Origin: Candidatus Hydrogenedens sp.
GTDB lineage: Bacteria > Hydrogenedentota > Hydrogenedentia > Hydrogenedentales > Hydrogenedentaceae
Assembly: GCA_020216745.1 (NCBI GenBank)
Contig: JAIWNQ010000045.1
Location: forward strand, 1-10,826
Reading direction: 5' to 3'
DNA length: 10,826 nucleotides
Under the pieces are notes generated by a model. That model was not told the origin of the DNA. It saw only the letters and a list, made by a program, of their open reading frames with translations, and ran no database searches. Below are positions 1-6,340 of this stretch, in pieces. Each line of letters begins with the position of its first letter. Position 1 is the first letter of the stretch. Position numbers and translations under genes: made by a program.

Positions 1-1
1 A

Positions 2-562
2 GGCTTAACATTCCCACAAAGAGGCTTACTTTCCATCACAGGAGCCCTAAAAATTCCAGAAGGTGTTGAGGAACAAGTTATTAAAGACTGGGGAACTCAA
101 CAAAAAGGAATATCTGCACGTCTTTCTTCGGAATCAAAGCATTTATTAGAGGCATACCTCGACCTTAAGAATGGAGAGATATTAGTATGGACTGCAAGTA
201 TCCTCAATGCTCAAGGCGTTGCTTGGGAAGAAGAGCTAAGAAACAATAAATTTGCAGGCATGGCATATGAAATCGCCAAGAAATTAGAACAATTACATAT
301 CCAGGCAGACCCATCAACCAAACCCGACGAACTCATCTTGAAAGCAGTGTTACAAGCCCGTCCTGATGCACAAGGTGCCCTCGAATTCTTCATTAAAGGG
401 ATGGGCTTACCAATGGCTCAGGATTATTTAAAAACTCAATTTGGAATCCTTCTCGAAGGAAATTTTGCTTGGGATAGTAATCAAAGTGCTCTCGTTGGAG
501 ATTTTGTACTGAAAAATTACGAAGGCTTTCTAAAAACAAAATTAGCCACTCTCATTAAATAG
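2..562 (+). CDS. 3' part of an unrecognised protein gene (5'-truncated by the window edge)
   Basis: The frame is open from base 2 to the TAG at 560-562 and gives 186 residues with no N-terminus. An internal ATG at 260 has no good ribosome binding site, and the frame upstream of it is open and protein-like, so the true start lies outside the window. The product looks soluble: mixed helices and strands, no membrane segment, no cysteine cluster, ending in FLKTKLATLIK. Helical stretches include the region around MAYEIAKKLEQL (residues 87-98) and the final 30 residues. I do not recognise the family and assign no function. It converges on recR with only 16 bp between the two stop codons, so it belongs to a different transcription unit. 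No terminator hairpin is visible in that gap. Confidence 0.75.
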   Translation, partial: GLTFPQRGLLSITGALKIPEGVEEQVIKDWGTQQKGISARLSSESKHLLEAYLDLKNGEILVWTASILNAQGVAWEEELRNNKFAGMAYEIAKKLEQLHIQADPSTKPDELILKAVLQARPDAQGALEFFIKGMGLPMAQDYLKTQFGILLEGNFAWDSNQSALVGDFVLKNYEGFLKTKLATLIK

Positions 563-578
563 ATACCAATTTCAATCA

Positions 579-1181
579 TCAATCCAAAGGTTTACGCCAT
601 TCCAATGCTTGTCGTAAGGTGTATTCATCTGTGAGTTCCAACCCTGCTCCCATAGGTACACCATGGGCAATACGGCTGACTTTTATCCCTAATGGCTTTA
701 ATTGATGTGCAATATATAAAGCGGTTGCTTCCCCTTCACTTGTTGCACCCGTAGCAATAATCACCTCACGAACACCTCCTGATTTTACACGATGGAACAA
801 TCGCGATAAGCCTAACTCTTCCGGACCAATTCCATCCAACGGACTTACTAATCCATTTAACACATAATATTTCCCCCGATAACCCCCTGAACGTTCAATT
901 GCAACAACTCCAGATGGTTTTTCGACAACACAAAGTAATTGTCCATCTCTATCTGTGGATAAACAAATAGAACATGGGTCGGTCTCACTAAAATCCTGGC
1001 ATTCTGAACACCGTTTTATCTTGCTACGGACATCCGAAACGACCCTTACAAATTCAGACACATCTTCTTCACCAGAAGACAGAATATATAAAGCATAACG
1101 CTCTGCTGTTTTTTTACCTACCCCAGGTAATCGGCGGAATGTATTCACTAAGTCTTCAAAAAGTTTATTATGGAGTAACAT
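579..1181 (-). CDS. recR: Recombination mediator protein RecR
   Basis: RecR acts with RecO (and RecF) to load RecA on SSB-coated single-stranded DNA at gaps in the RecFOR repair pathway. The 200-residue product has the usual length and order: a helix-hairpin-helix with LPGVGKKTAER at about 18-28, a four-cysteine zinc finger (C58, C61, C70, C73), and a Toprim domain running from VVEKPSG (E87) through SPLDGIGPEELG (113-124) to GATSEGEATALYIA (145-158). The C-terminal IAHGVPMGAGLE (171-182) is also typical. An in-frame TAG two codons upstream of the ATG fixes this start, but no convincing Shine-Dalgarno precedes it. It lies 42 bp downstream of def on the same strand, so it is probably read from the def promoter. 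The usual partners dnaX and ybaB are not adjacent. The family call is secure. Confidence 0.97.
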   Translation of the reverse strand: MLLHNKLFEDLVNTFRRLPGVGKKTAERYALYILSSGEEDVSEFVRVVSDVRSKIKRCSECQDFSETDPCSICLSTDRDGQLLCVVEKPSGVVAIERSGGYRGKYYVLNGLVSPLDGIGPEELGLSRLFHRVKSGGVREVIIATGATSEGEATALYIAHQLKPLGIKVSRIAHGVPMGAGLELTDEYTLRQALEWRKPLD

Positions 1182-1223
1182 GAACTATAACTTTGAAATA
1201 TGTTAACTACAACATAAGCCTAT

Positions 1224-1739
1224 TTAATCTTGTTGTATCTCGGAGAAAAGTTTCTTCCGAATCTCAAACCATTCCTGATACTTTTCTTCACGGGTAATAA
1301 TGTCAACTCGGTCAAGGAACATTAGCCCCTGTAGATGGTCATACTCATGCTGGATAATCCGAGCTAAAAAATCCTCCGCTTCAAACTCTAATTTTTTCCC
1401 TCGAGGGCTATATGCTTTGACTTTAATACGGGATGCTCGAGGAACTACAGCATATATCTTCGGAAGACTAAGGCAACCTTCTTCACTTTCAATCCGTTCC
1501 CCTTGAATAATAAGAGACGGATTAATTAGACACATAGGCTTACTTTCGGGCTCATGAACAACAATAATCTGTTTCGAAATACCTACCTGTGGACCCGCAA
1601 GCCCAACTCCTTCATACGCCACCATTGTCTCAAACATGTCTTGGGCTAAGTCCATAACTTCTGAGTTAATACGGTCAAATGGTTCCGCAACAGATGTTAA
1701 AGGCTCATCAGGGTATAAAACTAAATCTAAAATCGCCAT
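1224..1739 (-). CDS. def: Peptide deformylase
   Basis: This metalloenzyme removes the N-formyl group from nascent polypeptides in the cytoplasm. All three family motifs are present: motif 1 GVGLAGPQVG (44-53), motif 2 EGCLS (87-91) with the metal-ligand C89, and motif 3 HEYDH (131-135) with ligands H131 and H135 and the catalytic E132. The 171-residue length is normal. Motif 1 has GLAGPQ rather than the commoner GLAAPQ, a known variation. The start is supported by the strong Shine-Dalgarno GAGGTGA six bases upstream (1746-1752 on the plus strand). The gene follows dnaA and precedes recR. The methionyl-tRNA formyltransferase gene (fmt), which often follows def, is not here. Confidence 0.98.
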   Translation of the reverse strand: MAILDLVLYPDEPLTSVAEPFDRINSEVMDLAQDMFETMVAYEGVGLAGPQVGISKQIIVVHEPESKPMCLINPSLIIQGERIESEEGCLSLPKIYAVVPRASRIKVKAYSPRGKKLEFEAEDFLARIIQHEYDHLQGLMFLDRVDIITREEKYQEWFEIRKKLFSEIQQD

Positions 1740-1745
1740 CTTCGC

Positions 1746-1752
1746 TCACCTC
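1746..1752 (-). promoter_or_regulatory. Ribosome binding site of def
   Basis: GAGGTGA on the minus strand, six bases before the def ATG. It is a seven-base complement to the usual 16S rRNA 3' end. Confidence 0.85.
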
Positions 1753-1813
1753 TTCATTAATTTATTAAACCATTATTCAATTGACTATATATCTCTATTA
1801 AAAAATTCCATAT

Positions 1814-1842
1814 ATTATACCAAAATTAAACTCTAAATTCAA
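1814..1842 (-). promoter_or_regulatory. Predicted sigma70-type promoter of def-recR
   Basis: On the minus strand, TTGAAT (1837-1842) is followed after 17 bases by a perfect TATAAT (1814-1819). It lies in the dnaA-def gap, about 75 bp before the def start codon, so def-recR can be transcribed independently of dnaA. It is predicted from consensus match only. Confidence 0.6.
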
Positions 1843-1906
1843 TAACCTTAAATTTTTTTTGTTTATTTCGTTTTTTAAGAATTTTTATTCTTTTTTTATT
1901 GAATTT

Positions 1907-3286
1907 TCACTCACCTTTTAATTTCTTTAATAACGATTCAACAGCCTTCCAAGTTTCACCTTTCTTTTGGAGTTCTTGTTCAACCCGTTCACATGAATGA
2001 AGTACCGTTGTATGGTCTTTGCCACCAAATAACTCGCCAATATAACTTAAAGACATACTTGGAATGAGCAATCTACATAAATACATCCCAACTTGCCTCG
2101 GTAATACATACTGTTTCTTACGACACCTTCCTTTTAAATCTACTAATCGCACATCAAACGTCTCTGCCACCGCACGAAGAACCGATTCTGGTGTTATACA
2201 CTGTGTTCTGGTACGGTCTTCTATATCACGAACAACTTGTTCTGCTTGTTCTAAAGTAATTCGATCCTTTCCCCGTAATTTCATCAAAGCAATCACACCC
2301 GTTAACGCACCTTCCAATTGACGAACATTAGAGGTCACCGACCGTGCAATATATTCCAATATTTCGTCCTCTAATTCATACCCCTTCTGAATTAGTTTAC
2401 TCCTCAAAATTGCAACACGGGTCTCAAAATCTGGAGGCTGAATATCCGTAACTAATCCCCACTCAAACCGTGAAACCAATCGACTTTCTACACCTCGAAT
2501 TTCTTTAGGACTACGGTCTGATGAAAGTACAATCTGCTTATGCTGGTCAAACAATTCATTAAATGTATGGAAAAACTCTACCTGCGTCGCCTCCTTCTCC
2601 GCTATGAAATGAATATCATCAATAAGCAATACATCCACTTTCCGATATTTCCCCCGAAACTTAGACTGGCTTCCCTCAGTAATACTCATAATTAATTCGT
2701 TTGTAAATTCTTCCGAAGTAACATACATCACTTTCTTTGAGGCGTCCTTCCGTAACAACTGATGTCCAATTCCTTGCATTAAATGTGTTTTACCTAATCC
2801 CGTCATTCCATAAATAAAAAGTGGGTTGTAATTTTTCCCTGGACTCTCTGAAACCGCCTTCGCTGCTGCATAAGCAAACTCATTTCCATGTCCCACTACA
2901 AAATTTTCGAAGGTATATCTCGGATTCAAACGGACAGTGTTATGAGATACATTATCTCTCTTTTCTACTCTCTTCTCTTGAATATCCAAATCCAGCGTCA
3001 TTCCATCTCTCGGAGGCTGTTTCCTTCTCTCCTCTGGCCGAACCAAAAAATCAATAGTGATATCTCTTTGTAAAACTTGCCGTGCAACTACACCTAATAC
3101 CTCTCCATAACGTTCTCGAAACCATGAAAGGAAAAACTCATTGGGCACCGTAAGAACCAGCCGATTCCCATCAAAGCTCTTAAATGTAACGAAAGAAAAC
3201 CAGTGCTCACAAACATGAGGTTCCAAAACCTTCTCTAAACAACTTAACATCTGCGTCCACAACGTCTCTTCCGTTTGAAAAGCCAT
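1907..3286 (-). CDS. dnaA: Chromosomal replication initiator protein DnaA
   Basis: DnaA binds DnaA boxes at oriC, forms an ATP-dependent filament, melts the origin and helps load the replicative helicase. The 459-residue product has all four domains: domain I (about 1-85), a short linker (about 86-120), the AAA+ domain (about 121-350) and the DNA-binding domain IV (about 365-459). Visible motifs are Walker A GMTGLGKTH (160-168, K166), Walker B LLIDDIHF (220-227, D223/D224), sensor 1 LSSDRSP, the arginine finger R273 in SRFEWGL, sensor 2 R322 in NVRQLEGAL, and the DnaA signature GGKDHTTVLHSC (421-432). The start has the strong site AAGGAGG seven bases upstream. It lies 52 bp downstream of the mazG-like gene, and dnaN and recF do not flank it. 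No clear intrinsic terminator follows. Confidence 0.98.
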   Translation of the reverse strand: MAFQTEETLWTQMLSCLEKVLEPHVCEHWFSFVTFKSFDGNRLVLTVPNEFFLSWFRERYGEVLGVVARQVLQRDITIDFLVRPEERRKQPPRDGMTLDLDIQEKRVEKRDNVSHNTVRLNPRYTFENFVVGHGNEFAYAAAKAVSESPGKNYNPLFIYGMTGLGKTHLMQGIGHQLLRKDASKKVMYVTSEEFTNELIMSITEGSQSKFRGKYRKVDVLLIDDIHFIAEKEATQVEFFHTFNELFDQHKQIVLSSDRSPKEIRGVESRLVSRFEWGLVTDIQPPDFETRVAILRSKLIQKGYELEDEILEYIARSVTSNVRQLEGALTGVIALMKLRGKDRITLEQAEQVVRDIEDRTRTQCITPESVLRAVAETFDVRLVDLKGRCRKKQYVLPRQVGMYLCRLLIPSMSLSYIGELFGGKDHTTVLHSCERVEQELQKKGETWKAVESLLKKLKGE

Positions 3287-3293
3287 ATAATTT

Positions 3294-3300
3294 CCTCCTT
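3294..3300 (-). promoter_or_regulatory. Ribosome binding site of dnaA
   Basis: AAGGAGG on the minus strand, seven bases before the dnaA ATG. This near-ideal site fixes the start codon. Confidence 0.85.
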
Positions 3301-3338
3301 AAACTCAATCTTCAATTTATAATTACTTTAATTTATAC

Positions 3339-3749
3339 TCAGAAAAAATCCGTCTCCTCCTGCTTCACCTGTGACCATAGCCGTTCCAAATATTCAAGTC
3401 TTTCCTCCGGCACCTCCGGAACATCCGTAGCCAACAATTGCACTTTTTCCCAGCGACGCCGAAACGTTTCATAAGAAATATAAAGACATTCTAAAGGGTC
3501 TATTCCCAAAAATTGGGCAAGATGCAAAGACACTAAATACAAATCTCCTACCTCCTTCTTCACCCGCTCTATATCCCGCCGAGAAATCTCTTTTTCTATC
3601 TCCTTTACCTCCTCACGAATCTTCTCTAATATCCCTCCTACCTCAAGCCACTCAAATCCAAACTTACTTGCCTGGCTCTGTATATCCAATGCATTACACA
3701 AAAGAGAAACACACTCCTCACTATTTTCAAATTTTTTATATGAAGTCAT
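3339..3749 (-). CDS. MazG-like nucleotide pyrophosphohydrolase, single domain
   Basis: MazG-family enzymes hydrolyse (d)NTPs to monophosphate and pyrophosphate and are thought to clear aberrant nucleotides. The 136-residue product contains the diagnostic metal-binding pattern EExxE-(15)-ExxD: E46, E47 and E50 in REEVKE, then E66 and D69 in KEVGDL. Before it comes QASKFGFEW (26-34) and after it HLAQFLGIDPLECL (76-89), as in the C-terminal half of two-domain MazG. It is about half the length of E. coli MazG, so it is a single-domain form. An in-frame TAG directly before the ATG fixes the start, with AAAGG nine bases upstream. It lies 52 bp before dnaA, presumably in one operon. The fold is clear, but substrate preference cannot be read from sequence. 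Confidence 0.88.
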   Translation of the reverse strand: MTSYKKFENSEECVSLLCNALDIQSQASKFGFEWLEVGGILEKIREEVKEIEKEISRRDIERVKKEVGDLYLVSLHLAQFLGIDPLECLYISYETFRRRWEKVQLLATDVPEVPEERLEYLERLWSQVKQEETDFF

Positions 3750-4275
3750 CTAAAAGTACCTTTCTTCCCAATTCTAAAATCGTTACTCTGTCTTTTGCTT
3801 TACCCATCATTGAAAGTTCCCCAAAACCCAAAACGTTCAATTAAAAATCAACATATTTAATACCTCAAATATACCATGTCAAATTCCAAAATTCAAGACT
3901 CCCTTTTTTTTAACCATAAATATTTGCTTAACAATAACTTACGAAATCCACTCCCAAACAACTCAAAAAAGAGACTATATTGCAAAATACAGATAATTAT
4001 CGATATATATAATAAATAACAAATATATAACATTACAAACAAATAAGTATAATTAAATAAATATGTCGCTTTGTATCTGTTAACGACTGTTTATGTTATA
4101 TACACCTAACACATAACCTGTAACTATAAATACATATGTGTATACATATAGAAAAAAATTTTGTGCCACGAACAATATGAATAAGACAGAGATATAATAC
4201 TGAAAACATATAGCTACATGTAATCACTGATATCTTACATTTACTTCCAATCTACAAATTTACTGTTTTTTTGTC
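3750..4275. other. 525-bp AT-rich gap between dinB and the mazG-dnaA genes
   Basis: No convincing gene is present. The right half (about 4000-4260) is extremely AT-rich. It holds a small inverted repeat, ATATGT/GTAT/ACATAT, at 4134-4149, and 7-of-9 matches to the DnaA box at 4096-4104 (TTATATACA) and 4137-4145 (TGTGTATAC). The left part contains the candidate mazG-dnaA promoter. The position upstream of dnaA and the base composition would suit an origin or control region, but no perfect DnaA box is present, so the role is open. No clear terminator for dinB is visible. Confidence 0.6.
3855..3882 (-). promoter_or_regulatory. Candidate promoter of mazG-dnaA
   Basis: On the minus strand a perfect TTGACA (3877-3882) is followed after 16 bases by TTAAAT (3855-3860), a 4/6 match to TATAAT. 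It lies about 105 bp before the mazG-like start codon and is the best promoter candidate for mazG-dnaA. Confidence 0.45.
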
Positions 4276-5442
4276 TTATTCTTGTAAAGCAGAAGCATGA
4301 CATATTGATGAAAATCCATAACGTTCCCTTATCTTATCAATACTCCTTAATCGTCTTTTTTCCTTTATCTCATCAGAAGAATAAAAAAGTTCCAATTGTT
4401 CATTTATAGGTCGTAATTCAGATAACATGACTCCGACCAATCGCACCCTGTATTTCCGCGTCTGTGCCTTAGTTAATAATACAAATAATGCAGATAGAAA
4501 CTTTGCATCGGAAAAGGTAGGTTCAAAGAAGGAATAAGAAAACGTTGGTGTAATAAAATCGGCATAACGCACTTTCAAAGTCAACCTTCGTGCTTCCATG
4601 CCTTTTTGCCTCAGCTCGTAGGTGCATGCTTCTAACAATCGCACAACACGGGGCGTTATCTCTCTCCAGTAAATCAAATCATTTTCAAACGTAATCTCTC
4701 TTGAAATAACCCTCGGCATGTCAAAACGGGGAGACCATTCCACATCCCTCCCACGTGCCCATTGAAATAAATGAAAAGCATAAGGCTTTCCAAAAATCTG
4801 TTCTAACTGTACCAAAGAAAATTTTTGAAGCTGACCTACGGTATAAACTCCCAAGGAATGAAATATTTCCTCCGCGTGGGAACCTATCCCTGGAATACTT
4901 CTTATAGGCAACGGAGAAAGAAATTCCAACTCCTTTCCCGATGTCACAGAACAATATCCATTCGGTTTCTTCTGTTTAACTGCAATTTTTGAAACAATAT
5001 ATGTCGAGGCAATCCCCACGGTACATGGTAAACCTAATTTCTCATGAATCTCCTTTTTTAATCTCAGTGCCAATCTCTCTTCTGAACCGAATAATCCAAC
5101 ACAACCCGTAATATCTAAAAAAGACTCATCTATGGATGCTACTTCTACAGAAGGTGAAAACTGATGCAATAATGAAACTACCTTCTCCGAAACATACACA
5201 TACTTTTCGTAAACCCCAGCAATTAAAGTAATATTTGGACATCGTCTCCGAACTTCACCAATCGACATTCCCGCAGTAACTCCATAATACCGTGCTTCAT
5301 AAGAAGCGGAAGATACCACACCACGTGGACTATCTACCTTTGTAACTACAGCCACAGGCTTGCCTTGATATTCCGGATGCTCTACCAGTTCCACTGACAC
5401 GAAAAAGGAATCCATATCCACATGAAGAATTCTCGTTCCCAT
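4276..5442 (-). CDS. dinB: DNA polymerase IV (Y-family translesion polymerase)
   Basis: DinB copies past damaged template bases and extends mismatched primers, usually as part of the damage response. The 388-residue product has the Y-family order: HVDMDSFF (7-14) with catalytic D9 and probable steric gate F14, SSASYEARYYGV (44-55), SIDESFLDITG (103-113) with catalytic D105/E106, GIASTYIVSKIA (143-154), a helix-hairpin-helix at IPGIGSHAEEI (183-193), and a little-finger domain (about 243-350). QLELF (349-353) matches the beta-clamp-binding motif, followed by a 35-residue basic tail. The start is supported by AAGGAG seven bases upstream. It is probably monocistronic, since a 525-bp gap follows. 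The promoter region carries a perfect 30-bp palindrome, suggesting repressor control. Umu-type or other Y-family subgroups are possible, but the length and clamp motif favour DinB. Confidence 0.95.
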   Translation of the reverse strand: MGTRILHVDMDSFFVSVELVEHPEYQGKPVAVVTKVDSPRGVVSSASYEARYYGVTAGMSIGEVRRRCPNITLIAGVYEKYVYVSEKVVSLLHQFSPSVEVASIDESFLDITGCVGLFGSEERLALRLKKEIHEKLGLPCTVGIASTYIVSKIAVKQKKPNGYCSVTSGKELEFLSPLPIRSIPGIGSHAEEIFHSLGVYTVGQLQKFSLVQLEQIFGKPYAFHLFQWARGRDVEWSPRFDMPRVISREITFENDLIYWREITPRVVRLLEACTYELRQKGMEARRLTLKVRYADFITPTFSYSFFEPTFSDAKFLSALFVLLTKAQTRKYRVRLVGVMLSELRPINEQLELFYSSDEIKEKRRLRSIDKIRERYGFSSICHASALQE

Positions 5443-5453
5443 AAAGCATCTCC

Positions 5454-5483
5454 TTATATAGTGAAAATATTTTCACTATATAA
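5454..5483. promoter_or_regulatory. Perfect 30-bp palindrome at the dinB promoter, probable operator
   Basis: TTATATAGTGAAAAT (5454-5468) is followed directly by its exact reverse complement (5469-5483), with no mismatch and no spacer. One end touches the predicted -10 hexamer (5483-5488) and the other overlaps the first two bases of the dinB Shine-Dalgarno (5450-5455). A protein bound here would block initiation, so it is most likely a repressor operator. The core GTGA-N8-TCAC does not fit the Rex site (GTGA-N6-TCAC) and does not resemble the E. coli or Bacillus LexA box. A transcript starting inside it could also fold into a weak AU-rich hairpin near the ribosome binding site. Confidence 0.75.
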
Positions 5484-5513
5484 TTATAGCCTCTTCCTCT
5501 TCCCTACTGTCAA
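5483..5513 (-). promoter_or_regulatory. Predicted promoter of dinB
   Basis: On the minus strand a perfect TTGACA (5508-5513) and a perfect TATAAT (5483-5488) are separated by 19 bases, two more than the optimum. Transcription would begin near 5476, inside the palindrome. A 17-base spacing would put the weaker GCTATA in the -10 position. Confidence 0.6.
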
Positions 5514-5899
5514 CCCAAAATTATCTCACAAAAAATTAAAATAGGATTAGGCTATCGCCTCATTGTGATGTATGGTATTTGTTTATAAATAGAGTCATCA
5601 GAGTTAGGTGGTAAAACGGAATACACATTACCTCTATAAATCATTAATACAGGCACTACTGTATATGTTAAATAATATCGCCAGCGTTTCTACTAATGAA
5701 ACAAAATAAGTACAATACGTGGAAAAATTCTCTGGAGAATATGATTTTAATTTGGTTTTTAAGTAAGACGATATTTCTTAAAAAAATTTTCCCCTTTGCA
5801 AGGTTGAAAATGACCCCTCCGTTGCGATATTCTTTTCGCTACTTTACAAAAATAATTTGTTAGAAAATTGAAACAAACATCAGGAAAGAGTTTAATTCT
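5484..5899. other. Gap between dinB and the zinc-ribbon gene
   Basis: Apart from the dinB promoter at its left edge and a candidate promoter for the rightward gene near its right edge, I see no supported gene. A short inverted repeat ATTCTC/TG/GAGAAT is at 5727-5740. A 40-codon plus-strand frame beginning near 5741 has poor ribosome binding site spacing and was not accepted. Confidence 0.5.
5804..5831 (+). promoter_or_regulatory. Candidate promoter of the zinc-ribbon gene
   Basis: TTGAAA (5804-5809) is followed after 16 bases by GATATT (5826-5831), 5/6 and 4/6 matches to consensus. It lies about 70 bp before the start codon. An alternative pair, TTGCGA (5822-5827) and TACAAA (5845-5850), is weaker. 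Confidence 0.35.
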
Positions 5900-6280
5900 A
5901 TGCCGACTATTAAATATTATTGTCCTAATTGTGGAAAAAAATTTGTAGAGTGGGGGGCTCAAAAATTCAATTTTAAATGTCCTCATTGCCGTGATGTTCA
6001 ACTTGAACGAATTGGGATCAGTAGTGACCAAATTATTTCCACTCCAAAAACACGTAGAAAGCCACGAATAAGTGAAGATGATGTAGATATCGAATTTCCG
6101 GAAGGTTATGGGCAGGAAGATGAATTAGACGATTTTGGTGGTGTTCCTGATGTCCCGATTCTTGAGGAAGAAGAACTACCTCTTGATGAAGAAATGCCAC
6201 CGGATGAAACCCTTGCCGATACAGAACTCGGTGAAGATGCCTTACCTCCAGATGAAGAACTGGACATCGAGGAAGAATAA
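5900..6280 (+). CDS. Zinc-ribbon protein with long acidic tail, function unknown
   Basis: The 126-residue product has two parts. Residues 6-32 form a short zinc ribbon with YYCPNCGKKF and FKCPHC (C8, C11, C27, C30), and a basic patch TRRKPR follows at 51-56. From residue 59 to the end there are 32 Asp/Glu among 68 residues and no Lys, Arg or His. The tail has loose repeats of the LPPDEE type (93-98 and 115-120). The start is supported by AGGAAAGAG at 5882-5890. Zinc ribbons of this size often bind nucleic acid or proteins, and acidic tails occur in DNA mimics, histone-like partners and the RNA polymerase delta subunit, but no known family is matched and no function is assigned. It is the only complete plus-strand gene here, and faces the YeiB-like gene convergently with 51 bp between them. 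Confidence 0.85.
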   Translation: MPTIKYYCPNCGKKFVEWGAQKFNFKCPHCRDVQLERIGISSDQIISTPKTRRKPRISEDDVDIEFPEGYGQEDELDDFGGVPDVPILEEEELPLDEEMPPDETLADTELGEDALPPDEELDIEEE

Positions 6281-6314
6281 CTTAACTATTCCGTTAAAAC
6301 AACCTCCAAATTTC

Positions 6315-6340
6315 AAAGAATATTTTAAGGGCTATTCTTT
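6315..6340. terminator. Weak hairpin between convergent genes
   Basis: AAAGAATA (6315-6322) and TATTCTTT (6333-6340) can pair as an 8-bp AU-rich stem with a 10-base loop. It lies between the converging zinc-ribbon and YeiB-like genes and overlaps the stop codon of the latter. There is no GC-rich stem and only a short U run, so a terminator role is tentative. Confidence 0.25.

Noticed and set aside
1878..1898. Hairpin AAGAAT/TTTT/ATTCTT followed by a T run after dnaA
   Set aside because: It has terminator polarity only on the plus strand, whereas dnaA and def are read from the minus strand. The stem is short and wholly AU-rich, so it cannot be called the dnaA terminator.
1903..1911. ATTTTCACT, a half-site of the dinB palindrome, at the end of dnaA
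   Set aside because: Only nine bases match, there is no second arm, and it overlaps the dnaA stop codon. Chance is the simplest explanation.
3736..3810. 24-codon minus-strand frame overlapping the mazG-like start, a possible leader peptide
   Set aside because: The overlap could allow coupling, but the ribosome binding site is weak and the frame is short, so it is likely chance.
4721..4954. Minus-strand frame inside dinB and other frames opposite dnaA, def and the YeiB-like gene
   Set aside because: These overlap genes with unmistakable family motifs and have no motifs of their own. They are shadows.
5454..5483. Rex (NADH-sensing repressor) site reading of the dinB palindrome
   Set aside because: Rex sites have GTGA and TCAC separated by six bases. 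Here the separation is eight and the flanks are TA rather than TT/AA.
5741..5863. 40-codon plus-strand frame ahead of the zinc-ribbon gene
   Set aside because: GGAG lies only three to four bases from the ATG and the peptide has no recognisable features. It also covers the probable promoter of the next gene.
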